A DNA stretch of 64,000 nt from assembly GCA_028583415.1 (NCBI GenBank), contig CM053271.1, positions 84,813,789 through 84,877,788 of the forward strand, read 5' to 3'. This document shows positions 59,101-64,000 of this stretch, in pieces. Under the pieces are notes generated by a model that saw only the letters and a program-made list of their open reading frames with translations, was not told where the DNA came from and did not search any database. Position numbers and translations under genes: made by a program. Position 1 is the first letter of the stretch, and every line of letters starts with the position of its first letter. Source of the DNA: Protea cynaroides. Lineage: Eukaryota > Streptophyta > Magnoliopsida > Proteales > Proteaceae.

Positions 59101-60203
59101 TTCTGTATCCTGTTCCTGGCTTTGGAGTCGAAACCTGTCTTCGATCGTAAGCCGACTCCAAAGCCAGCTTTTTATATACCAAAACCATGTCAAAACTAGG
59201 TTTCGGTCATAACCTGGTACTTTTCAGGTTCAACCTAAGGTTTCGTCTCGACCTTAGTCGAAACCGAGTTGTGTTTCGACCAGCACCTTGAACCATGTTT
59301 GAAATGATGATATTACACAAGCAACTAACAAACTTGACATAACACTTCACGAAAATAACTAAAGTTTTATCCACAAACAGTACTACAGAACCTCTATAAG
59401 TCCAAACATGAGGCGCTTAGAACCTTTAAACTAGATGTTATGTTCATTCTAATTTCAGTCAACAATATGAACTTTAAATATAGCCAATGGTGCTTTTGTG
59501 GAGTGAAAATTTTGTGGTTTTAAGCATTCAGACAAAAAAGAATGGTCACCTTGATGTTCTTTAAGAAATCACAAATGAGCAATTTAACCAAATTTCAAAC
59601 AATATTTCATGCCAAAGACAGTTGTCAAAACTCAAAAGTGAAAGGTACTTTCTCAGTTTTAAATTTTAACTTAAAAATTATAGCCTTGAAAACATACCAC
59701 TAGAATAAGGCCACAAAAGAGTGAAGTTGAGCAGATCATACGGCCCAAAAAAGTTGTCAGGAGGAAATTTCCATGTTGTAAATATTTGCCTGATCCGTCG
59801 AACCTCAGTTGTATTGAATTCATTTGAAGGGTATGCGGGGAAAATTTTCAAGTACATCCTTAACCTGGGACCTGGTTCCCAAATAAAAGATCTGACAAAT
59901 ATCTGATAAAGTTCCAAATTGAGGGAATTAGCCAAGTAAGCCTCAAATTGATATTCATAGGGAGGAAAAAATGAGAAGCTGGGACTCTTTAGACGATAAT
60001 CGATTTGAAGAGGGGCTGCACAAAAGCATTGCACAGGACATGCAGGGACATATTCAAAGAAATCTGTAGGACATGATTGGATCGGACAACCACTTAATTG
60101 GTTGGTTGAGTTGCCACTTGTATAGCTGCCTCCTACTTCATATCCACAGAAATTGGTTATGTTTGCTTGACTTGCATTTTGACAGAAAGGATTGCCTTGG
60201 AGC
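25753..60203 (-). CDS. LRR receptor-like kinase (LRR-VIII-1 type), 3' part, seven exons, over 34 kb
   Basis: Membrane receptor with an extracellular LRR region (upstream exons outside the window), one transmembrane helix and a cytoplasmic Ser/Thr kinase. Exons on the minus strand: 60203-59698, 55703-55545, 55438-55155, 46511-46460, 44657-44407, 26802-26668, 26091-25753. All visible junctions are GT-AG and the phases agree, giving 574 codons plus stop. The juxtamembrane ectodomain (CPTDFFEYVPACPVQCFCA, FGPYDLLNFTLL) and the kinase match the family of Arabidopsis At1g06840/At5g01950. Kinase motifs are complete: GEGGYG loop, VAIK, HRDIKASN, DFG, GYLDPEY. Introns of 17.6 and 8.6 kb are full of transposons, most in the same orientation as the gene. 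Ligand unknown. Confidence 0.9.
26668..26802 (-). CDS. Receptor kinase exon (activation segment end, subdomains VIII-X)
   Basis: 135 bp, phase 0 at both ends: acceptor GATGCAG, donor GAG|GTACTT. Encodes GYLDPEYFLTHKLTAKSDVY and SLGVVFLELLTG. Joins the 44407 exon across a 17.6-kb intron to give KGTP-GYLDPEY. Confidence 0.93.
26803..27506. other. Intron sequence left of the first intronic LTR element
   Basis: No coding or repeat feature that I can support apart from ordinary AT-rich intron sequence; start of the 17.6-kb intron's 3' side. Confidence 0.4.
28136..28690. repeat. GATACG-rich repeat segment
   Basis: Many GATACG, CGTATC and GATACA words in both orientations, suggesting a degraded inverted-repeat element of the sort common in plant genomes. 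The ends are not clear. Confidence 0.35.
29509..29646. repeat. Degenerate GGCG/CGCC-rich MITE-like fragment
   Basis: Words such as GACAAGGCG, GACGCCTAAG, GGCGCCC and ATGCCTTGATAACC resemble the better kept MITE at 47348-47547. It is locally GC-rich in AT-rich DNA. No clear target duplication. Confidence 0.4.
29822..29984 (-). mobile_element. Au-type SINE with 19-bp target duplication
   Basis: On the minus strand it has a tRNA-like box B (GGGTTCGAAAC), then GGAAACAGCCTCT, GTAAGACTGCGTACA and the 3' end GAGCCTCGTGCACTGGGACG, matching the Au SINE family of angiosperms. It is flanked by identical 19-bp direct repeats at 29803-29821 and 29985-30003, starting CAACCAATCAGC. Such SINEs are mobilised by LINE machinery. 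Confidence 0.85.
30401..30860. other. Leader and deletion region of the 30-kb copia element
   Basis: Between the primer-binding site and RT. It contains a short imperfect tandem repeat of about 60 bp (CCTGCCGCCACCATCCCA type units at 30430-30590). No gag or integrase can be read; these were lost by internal deletion. Confidence 0.6.
30865..32340 (+). pseudogene. Copia RT and RNase H remains in the deleted element
   Basis: RT pieces: AAMVEEMTALRKNEPWDLVD, KKPVGCKWIFTITQKEDG, YKARLVA then a TAG in place of the usual arginine codon, YGIDYQETFAPVAKMT, NGLKQSPRVWIRRF, LIVYVDDIVITGSD (catalytic YVDD). RNase H: DADWVGNLNGKSTSR, SKKQNVVAQSSVEAEFRAMA, CDNKDAIIIAYNPV. At least four stops or frameshifts (31065, 31490, 31620, 32030). 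Confidence 0.88.
33606..33610. repeat. Target site duplication ATAAT, left copy
   Basis: ATAAT here and at 39306-39310 flank the copia element exactly at its TGTTGAATC and TTACAACA ends. Confidence 0.85.
33611..33903 (-). repeat. 3' LTR of the complete copia element
   Basis: 293 bp, TG...CA. Contains two tandem copies of a palindromic unit around CACATTTAACACATGTTAAATG (33735-33820). Near-identical to 39013-39305. Confidence 0.9.
34070..35113 (-). pseudogene. Copia RT (second half) and RNase H
   Basis: RT: NVFLHGELTEEVYMD, YGLKQSPRAWFGRF, LLVYVDDIIITGNN (catalytic aspartates kept), FFEIKDLG-like EIKDLGKLRYFLGIE. RNase H begins GYTDAD, then a stop near 34361, and continues as VARSSAEAEFRAIAQGICEL and CDNKAAICIAHDPVQHDRTKH. 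A TAG at about 35119, in place of the usual glutamine before LDVKN, separates it from the first half of RT. Confidence 0.9.
35120..35707 (-). pseudogene. Copia RT, first half
   Basis: 195 codons. The C-terminal part reads DERWKAAMEEEMRALKKNNTWEFV, GKRPVGCKWVFTIKQKADGTVDRYKARLVARGFTQTYGIDY; the N-terminal part is the low-conservation linker after integrase. It ends at the nonsense codon near 35119. Confidence 0.88.
35958..36770 (-). pseudogene. Copia integrase
   Basis: Zinc-binding part (ELLCEACILAKQAH) and core: LVHSDVWGPA (first aspartate), LRSDNDREY (second aspartate), AQNGVAKRKNCHLLE, where copia integrases usually have GVAERKN, so the third catalytic acidic residue is lysine here. A stop near 36485 splits the core. 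It would have been inactive even without the stop. Confidence 0.87.
36807..37649 (-). pseudogene. Copia gag C-terminus and protease
   Basis: A zinc-knuckle remnant (CTHRGKERHTKDTCWKLHGKP) lacks the second cysteine. Protease follows with WVIDTGATDHMVGS (DTG active site), then NLLSISSLTKSLNCKVIFF, and the start of the GAG-pre-integrase region. Confidence 0.88.
37781..38371 (-). pseudogene. Copia gag
   Basis: UBN2/retrotransposon-gag-type protein starting around MSGLSDATSFEVPKL, with NETNYLIWSKTAYMAIAARG, SENSIVMTYLTGSMEPKIG and SVADYYSELQSLWQDLDYY. It runs into a stop near 37781. The listed Met (38371) may be upstream of the true start near 38303. Confidence 0.85.
38372..39012. other. 5' leader of the copia element
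   Basis: Untranslated interval between gag and the 5' LTR with homopolymer runs (T runs near 38517 and 38746), ending in the primer-binding site at 39000-39012. No gene visible. Confidence 0.6.
39013..39305 (-). repeat. 5' LTR of the complete copia element
   Basis: 293 bp, TGTTGAATC...TTACAACA, followed by ATAAT. Carries the same tandem palindromic unit as the left LTR (39122-39223). Confidence 0.9.
39306..40738 (-). pseudogene. 5'-truncated L1-type LINE (RT C-terminus and zf-RVT)
   Basis: Minus-strand product 40653-39763 has SFLSYAGRLELVKSV upstream, then VLPNPTILKIESLMSVFLWKG, KVCLPKEEGGLGIRRIKEVN, TLLWFDNWHPHG, IITWTASSNGLFSTASVWE, KVAWFDTVWFQGYSPRHRFSLW and a zinc-binding end in another frame (CRKDVKHLFFNSPFSSRIWEKI, 39841-39449). 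The 3' end is an oligo(A)-like tail (T run on plus at 39313-39320). Plant L1 elements are usually 5'-truncated like this. Confidence 0.85.
40739..40990. other. Short intron stretch without identified feature
   Basis: AT-rich, with a short AAAT repeat at 40967-40985. Nothing else is supported. Confidence 0.4.
41210..42115 (-). pseudogene. Copia RNase H fused by deletion to a gag fragment
   Basis: RNase H side: AVSLVSQFMHDPYSTHLEAV, YTDADWVGSPDQKSIYGYCTF and, beyond stops, WLKGLLGDLK-like and CDN region (41210-41881). Gag side (41882-42115): MVDYSEVVSPNTEISKLEF, MVMTYLIGSMEPKIGRGY. The junction near 41881 marks the deletion. Confidence 0.8.
42116..42721. other. Leader of the deleted copia element
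   Basis: Non-coding interval between gag and the primer-binding site. GGTCTGGGACAAGCAAGG-like words recur at 42485-42640 as a degenerate tandem repeat. A short plus-strand ORF here has no support. Confidence 0.5.
42854..42883. repeat. TA microsatellite (about 30 bp)
   Basis: Pure alternating TA at the broken end of the copia LTR. Confidence 0.95.
42884..43323. other. AT-rich intron stretch
   Basis: No gene or repeat I can support; a short imperfect duplication around GATTTGTTAA(G/T) at 43147-43230. Confidence 0.4.
43324..43790. repeat. Tandem duplication, period about 223-232 bp, GGTATCGG family
   Basis: Two copies, starting CATGGTTCAAGG at 43324 and 43547, with a third start at 43779. Each has TCGGTATCGGATCG, TTTCCCATTGGATCC and CAATCCAGATCGAA-type words. 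They differ by many substitutions, so the duplication is not recent or the two units inserted independently. Confidence 0.75.
43791..44031. other. Intron stretch without identified feature
   Basis: AT-rich non-coding DNA between the GGTATCGG repeat and the TA microsatellite. Confidence 0.4.
44032..44108. repeat. TA microsatellite (about 77 bp)
   Basis: Nearly pure TA dinucleotide repeat inside the kinase intron. Confidence 0.95.
44407..44657 (-). CDS. Receptor kinase exon (catalytic loop and DFG)
   Basis: 251 bp, phase 1 in, phase 0 out. Acceptor ATGACAG, donor CCCG|GTATAG. Encodes DKSDDIKSLRTRLYMALGSA, the catalytic loop HRDIKASNILLD and DFGISRL. The RD motif marks an activation-loop-regulated kinase. 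All catalytic residues are present. Confidence 0.93.
44969..45137 (+). mobile_element. Au-type SINE
   Basis: Plus strand: GGTTCAAATCTGG (box B), GGAAACAGCCCCT, GGTAAGGCTGTGTACATAAG and GAGCCTCGGGCACTGAGTACG followed by a T run, the 3' end of Au SINEs. The upstream limit is uncertain; no clean target duplication seen. Confidence 0.75.
45138..46459. other. Intron, no identified feature
   Basis: AT-rich intron DNA of the receptor kinase (intron 44658-46459). Short AAT/AAAT runs near 45580-45612. Nothing else is supported. Confidence 0.4.
46460..46511 (-). CDS. Receptor kinase small exon (52 bp, kinase hinge)
   Basis: Too short to be found by length. Acceptor ATATTTAG, donor TCTG|GTAATG. Encodes MLIYEFMPNGTLRDWLS, which follows GYCDEEQGQ in this family. 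Phases 0 in and 1 out fit the neighbouring exons, which lie 8.6 kb upstream and 1.8 kb downstream. Confidence 0.92.
46512..47338. other. Intron, no identified feature
   Basis: AT-rich intron DNA; no repeat or coding similarity that I can support. Confidence 0.4.
47348..47547. mobile_element. hAT-like MITE, 200 bp, 8-bp target duplication
   Basis: Ends CATAGTTGTCAAGG and CCTTGACAACTGTG are inverted repeats. GTTAGGAT flanks both sides (47340-47347 and 47548-47555). The interior is very GC-rich with tandem GGCGGGCGCCTTGATCGCCTA-like units. Eight-base duplications and CA...TG ends suit hAT elements; no transposase, so non-autonomous. Confidence 0.75.
47905..48492 (-). pseudogene. Copia RNase H
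   Basis: Open for 195 codons: YSDVDWTGADGTRRSNTGY, SKKQTTISKSNAKAEYRAM, CDNQAAIYIASNLVFHERTKH and ADIFTKPLFG up to the purine tract. One stop (48493) separates it from RT. Confidence 0.9.
48496..49826 (-). pseudogene. Copia RT, interrupted by a solo LTR
   Basis: First part (49826-49262): CRWIYTVKHNPDGTIESLKAR, VAKGFTQTYGVDYFETFSPVA, LDVKNAFLYGDLQEEVYMKQP, with frameshifts after GDVQSL. The YVDD region is at about 49262-49300 (DDIIITGDD-like). Second part (48828-48496): VEIKSYINNRFQMKDLGLLHY and FLGIEVVRSSKGISLSQRKYV. Confidence 0.87.
48829..49256 (+). repeat. Solo copia-type LTR inside RT (428 bp)
   Basis: Begins TATTGGAATATATG (probably mutated from TGTTGG) and ends GTCTAACA. It is flanked by GACAC (48824-48828) and AACAC (49257-49261), a 5-bp duplication with one mismatch. 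Removing it joins the two halves of RT in order. Confidence 0.75.
50130..50175 (+). repeat. G-run repeat (GGGGGT)n, G-quadruplex candidate
   Basis: Plus strand has five or more runs of four to five G separated by single T. It lies in the low-conservation linker between integrase and RT; the coding (minus) strand therefore has C runs. Confidence 0.7.
50216..50880 (-). pseudogene. Copia integrase
   Basis: Core with FRSNNALEYTQTAISDF (second acidic position reads N), PPQNGVVERKNQHLLEVTRS with the catalytic glutamate, and the C-terminal FGCVCFAQIMRPHRDKLSP, KCVFLGYSHTQKGYRCYD. The first-aspartate region is beyond 50880 in shifted sequence (the VDDYSRMTWLYL piece lies at 50880-50840). Confidence 0.85.
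51196..51975 (-). pseudogene. Copia gag end and protease
   Basis: Zinc knuckle CTHCGKNNRTVDKCWAKNGRP (C-X2-C-X4-x-X4-C; the usual histidine reads differently), then WILDSGASCHMIG with the protease DSG, and LPLNLMSINQLTKSLQCLV. Gag upstream is lost. Confidence 0.85.
51984..52742 (-). pseudogene. 5'-truncated L1-type LINE
   Basis: T-rich tail at 51984-52007 on the plus strand is the LINE 3' tail. Minus-strand coding: PKIAWHDVVWFHGHYPCHSF and CWAAVEDINHLFFRCPFSKKVWEKI, DLEWKWMIKKFKSK. It is about 70 per cent similar by eye to the fragment at 39306-40738, so same family. It abuts the broken 5' end of the copia element. Confidence 0.85.
52743..52885. other. Unidentified intron stretch
   Basis: AT-rich, no feature. 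Confidence 0.3.
52886..52989 (+). mobile_element. 3'-truncated Au-type SINE
   Basis: GGTTGCTCCATTGTGATC, GTGGTCATGGGTTCAAATC (box B), TTTGCGAAGCAGGGGTAAAA and ACTGCATACATAACCCC match Au SINEs; the usual end (GCACTGGGTACGCC) is missing, and RTE-type LINE sequence follows directly. Confidence 0.7.
52990..53345 (+). pseudogene. RTE-type LINE 3' relic
   Basis: The order of words (CTGAATGTTGGGTGGC; GATGAGATGGATGCAATG; ATGAGGTGGATGGGGCATC; CTGACCCCATATAGTTGGGA) follows the conserved end of plant RTE LINE ORFs, roughly ECW-xxxK, EMRML, RWxGH, ADPI. Too decayed for an open frame. Confidence 0.55.
53346..53775. other. Intron stretch without identified feature
   Basis: AT-rich; nothing supported. Confidence 0.35.
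53776..54407. repeat. Tandem duplication, period 317 bp
   Basis: Copy 1 starts at 53776 and copy 2 at 54093, both with AGCTCAAGTGGAAGG. By eye only a handful of differences, including a loss of 3-4 bases near AATTACTAATA. Each copy has an end-like GCCTTGACAACTATGC. A recent local duplication inside the kinase intron. Confidence 0.88.
54408..55154. other. Intron DNA before the kinase N-lobe exon
   Basis: AT-rich with an A run at 54880; no gene or transposon identified. Confidence 0.4.
55155..55438 (-). CDS. Receptor kinase exon (kinase N-lobe)
   Basis: 284 bp, phase 1 in, phase 0 out. Acceptor TTATTACAG, donor GACAG|GTATAC. Encodes VSFKIEGVKDFTFKEMALAT, the glycine loop VGEGGYGKVYKG, VAIKRAHERS (ATP-binding lysine), FLTEIEIL (helix C glutamate) and LHHRNLVSLLGYCDEEQGQ. 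Confidence 0.93.
55545..55703 (-). CDS. Receptor kinase exon (transmembrane helix)
   Basis: 159 bp, phase 1 in and out. Acceptor TTGTTACAG, donor GTGT|GTAAGT. A Ser-rich stalk (TPQSQSSGISKAALAG) precedes a hydrophobic helix (IVLGSVAFVVAISGLVAIL) and basic stop-transfer residues TKRRQ. Phase fits both neighbours. Confidence 0.9.
55704..56034. other. Intron, no identified feature
   Basis: AT-rich DNA between the transmembrane exon and a copia relic. Confidence 0.4.
56035..57768 (+). mobile_element. Degenerate, internally deleted copia element
   Basis: Repeated LTR pieces: TGTTGGAATAGCTAAG at 56035 and (mutated) CGTTAGAATAGCTACG at 57566, both followed by TATATTGGGTA and ending in ATAACATATTTGGGA. 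A purine tract GCTTGAGGGGGAG ends at 57565. Between them are integrase pieces (RFVDDYSRQACVYFMKHKK, ERKNSHLLEITCS, EALLTATFLVNHLPSS) and an RNase H piece (DRTKHIEVDRHFIKETL, 57375-57425). Gag, protease and most of RT are missing. A short TC microsatellite is at 57704-57721. Confidence 0.78.
57906..59293. mobile_element. Foldback (long inverted-repeat) element, about 1.39 kb
   Basis: The two halves are imperfect inverted copies: GTTCAAGGTGCTG at the left end mirrors CAGCACCTTGAAC at the right end; CCTATTTGAATCCAATA (58278) mirrors TATTTTTATTAGATTCAAATAGG (58960); GCGACTTTAAACAGCATTCGCG (58530) mirrors CGCGAATGTTGTTTAAAGTCG (58721). The centre is near 58620-58640. There is no coding content. 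A single strand could form a hairpin with arms of about 0.67 kb. It lies in the intron between the ectodomain and transmembrane exons. Target duplication not clear. Confidence 0.8.
59294..59697. other. Intron next to the ectodomain exon
   Basis: No identified feature apart from the splice donor at 59697-59691. Confidence 0.4.
59698..60203 (-). CDS. Receptor kinase exon (membrane-proximal ectodomain)
   Basis: 506 bp. Acceptor TTCCTCAG, donor AGTG|GTATGT. It starts LQGNPFCQNASQ, which in this family closes the LRR block, then the Cys-rich CPIQSCPTDFF and CPVQCFCAAPL, YRLKSPSFSFFPPYEYQFEA, RSFIWEPGPRLRMYLKIFPA and FGPYDLLNFTLL. Potential N-glycosylation sites include NAS, NIT and NST. The preceding exon is not in the window. 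Confidence 0.92.
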
Positions 60204-62107
<1,904 letters not shown>

Positions 62108-62376
62108 AATAAATGCAATGACTTGTCTTACAATAGACATAGGTCCTCTTATTTATAATGTGAGAATGAATACAGGTAGTACAATGAGAGCAGTACAGGT
62201 AGTACAATGAGAGCAGTACAGGTAGTACAAATGTATAATACAAGTAGTACAATGAATCTAGACAGTAGTACAATGAATCTAGACAGTAGTACAATGAATC
62301 TAGACATAAAGATAAATTAATCTAAACCACACGAAGGTTAATCCATGTGGACTATACGATCTCTCAACACTCCCCC

Positions 62377-63414
62377 TCAAGTTGGGGCGTGTATATCTGT
62401 CATGCATAACTTGGATAACACAGGATGAAATTGTTTCCCTGGAAGTCTTTTGGTGAAGATATCAACCAACTGATCACCAGAGGTAACATAGGGAACACAG
62501 ACCTGTCCTCTCTCCAACTTTTCCTTGATAAAATGACGATCAATTTCTACATGTTTGGTCCGGTCATATTGTACCGGATTATGAGCAATACTGATTGCAG
62601 CTTTATTATCACAGAACAACCTCATAGTTCTTGTAGAACGAAACCCCAAATTCTAGAGTAGTCCCCATAACCATAATAACTCACAGATTCCCTGAGCCAT
62701 GGATCTAAACTCTGCTTCAACACTTGAACAGGCAACCACATGCTGCTTCTTGCTGCGCCAAGTAACTAGATTTCCTCCCATGAAGGTACAATATCTTGAA
62801 GTCGATCTCTGATCTAGATTTCCTGCCCAATCTGCATCGATGTAGGCATCTATTCTGAAGTGACCCCTAGAAGAGAGTATTATTCCTCTTCCAGGGGCAG
62901 ATTTGAGATAGTGCAAAATCCGAAGCACAACATCCATATGTGACGAGTACAGATCATGCATAAATTGACTCACCAAGCTAACTGCAAATGCTATATCAGT
63001 CCGGGTATGTGACAGATATATCAACTTACCCACTAATCGTTGATACTGTCCTTTATCTACAACTGTACCTACTTTTCCTTGCAATTTCTCATTTGGGTCA
63101 ATTGGTATATCACATGGCTGACACCCTAAGAGACCTGTTTCTGTGAGAAGGTCAAGTATGTACTTCCTTTGAGACAGAAAAACACCATTGGTAGAATGTG
63201 CTACTTCAATACCAAGAAAATATCTCAACTTTCCAAGGTCTATAACTTCAAACTCCTTGCCCAATAAGTCCTTCAGATGCTTGATTTTCTCATCATCACT
63301 ACCCGTAAAGACAATATCATCAACGTAAACAATGAGAACAGTGATCTTACCATGCTTATGTTCGATGAATAGGGTATTTTCAGCATTACTCTGTTTGTAC
63401 CGGACAAATATCAT
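62377..63414 (-). pseudogene. Copia RT end and RNase H
   Basis: 63414-62653: ITVLIVYVDDIVFTGSDDEK (catalytic YVDD), DLGKLRYFLGIEVAHST, YIDADWAGNLDQRSTSRY, SKKQHVVACSSVEAEFRSMA. After one TAG (about 62650) it continues as CDNKAAISIAHNPVQYDRTKH and LVDIFTKRLPG to 62377. Mostly well preserved. Confidence 0.9.
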
Positions 63415-63998
63415 AGCTCGGTGGAATCGTCCAAACTAGGCCCTAGGAGATTGTTTTAGTCCATACAAAGATTTTTTTCGACTTGCAGACTTTTTCTGTA
63501 GTAGCGGGCGATTCAAATCCTGGAGGGACATCCATGTAGACTTCCTCTTCTAGCTATCCATGGAGGAAGGCGTTCTTGACATCTAACTGTTGCAGATCCC
63601 AGTCAAATAAACAGCACATGCTAAAATTACCCTAATAGTGGTCATTTTAGCCACTAGTGCAAATGTCTCCTGGTAATCAATTCCATATGTTTGAGTGAAC
63701 CCATGAGCAACGAGTCTGGCCTTGTATCTGTCTATGGAACCATCTTTTTTCTGCTTGATGGCAAAGACATACTTGCACCTAACCAGTTTCTTCTCTGTCG
63801 AAAGGTCTGCCAGATTCCAAGTCTCATTTTCATTCATCTCCTCAACCATTGTTGTTTTCCATTTCACATTTTTAACTGCATCCTGCTAATGTTTAGGGAT
63901 GGACACAGACAACAAAGTAGAAACAAAAGCACGATATAAAGAAGAAACGGAGTTATATGAGACAAACTAAGACAAAGGATGTTGAGTACAAGACCTAG
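63415..63998 (-). pseudogene. Copia RT first part
   Basis: 63867-63583: WKTTMVEEMNENETWNLADLS, KYVFAIKQKKDGSIDRYKAR, VAHGFTQTYGIDYQETFALV. Stops and shifts at about 63437, 63480 and 63555 break LDVKNAFLHG-type sequence. Upstream continues beyond the window. Confidence 0.85.
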
Positions 63999-64000
63999 TA

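Larger units (their letters stand above)
62110..64000 (-). mobile_element. Copia element, 3' part, runs off the window
   Basis: Left LTR ends ...CTCTCAACA at 62369 and is followed by CTCCCCCTCAAGTTGGGG (purine tract on minus). RNase H, RT and the RT start follow to the right edge. Inside the LTR are tandem units GTAGTACAATGAGAGCA (62177-62225) and GAATCTAGACAGTAGTACAAT (62253-62305). The LTR's left limit is uncertain, near 62110. Confidence 0.82.

Noticed and set aside
62172..62305. CRISPR-like regular repeats
   Set aside because: Short adjacent minisatellite units without unique spacers, inside a plant LTR.

Overview
The window is nuclear DNA of a flowering plant. It has spliced receptor-kinase exons, Ty3/gypsy and Ty1/copia LTR retrotransposons, L1- and RTE-type LINE relics, Au-type SINEs and small inverted-repeat DNA elements, and no bacterial gene organisation. 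I cannot name the species. There is one assembly gap of 500 N at 11690-12189.

Positions 1 to about 24544 form a nested pair of closely related Ty3/gypsy chromovirus elements (Del/Tekay-like), both coding on the minus strand. The outer element has its 3' LTR at 1-2063 (cut by the window edge) and its 5' LTR at 22562-24544. A complete inner copy (6559-19641) sits inside the outer gag gene, flanked by a perfect 5-bp target duplication (ATGGT). The inner copy is itself broken in RT by a related LTR in the opposite orientation (11318-12278, target duplication GCTGC), which contains the gap. Both copies share two unusual features. One is a GT-AG intron of 86-87 bp between gag and protease; removing it restores the gag-pol frame. 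The other is a plus-strand (antisense) gene between the 5' LTR and gag, with its own TATA-like box (clear in the outer copy only), a 437-439 bp leader intron and a protein of about 421 aa resembling the 'putative plant transposon protein' family. Clusters of ACCGGTCG-type motifs lie upstream of both the LTR promoter and the antisense promoter.

From 25753 to at least 60203 the minus strand carries the 3' part of one host gene, an LRR receptor-like kinase of the LRR-VIII-1 type. Seven exons are visible. They keep one open frame (574 codons plus stop) through canonical splice sites, and the kinase catalytic motifs are intact. The exons are spread over more than 34 kb; the largest introns are about 17.6 kb and 8.6 kb and are filled with transposons. 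The upstream LRR exons lie beyond the window.

The introns hold a complete copia element (33611-39305, TSD ATAAT); an internally deleted plus-strand copia (30201-32531, TSD CATTC) nested in a non-coding LTR element (27507-33113); internally deleted or broken copia elements at 40991-42853, 47575-51975 and 56035-57768; a solo LTR (48829-49256); LINE fragments (39306-40738, 51984-52742, 52990-53345); three SINEs, one with a 19-bp target duplication; a 200-bp hAT-like MITE; a foldback element of about 1.39 kb (57906-59293); two local tandem duplications; and long TA microsatellites. Upstream of the last visible exon is AT- and purine-rich DNA, followed by another copia element running off the right edge (about 62110-64000).

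The only host gene I can support is the receptor kinase. I see no tRNA or rRNA genes and no CRISPR arrays.
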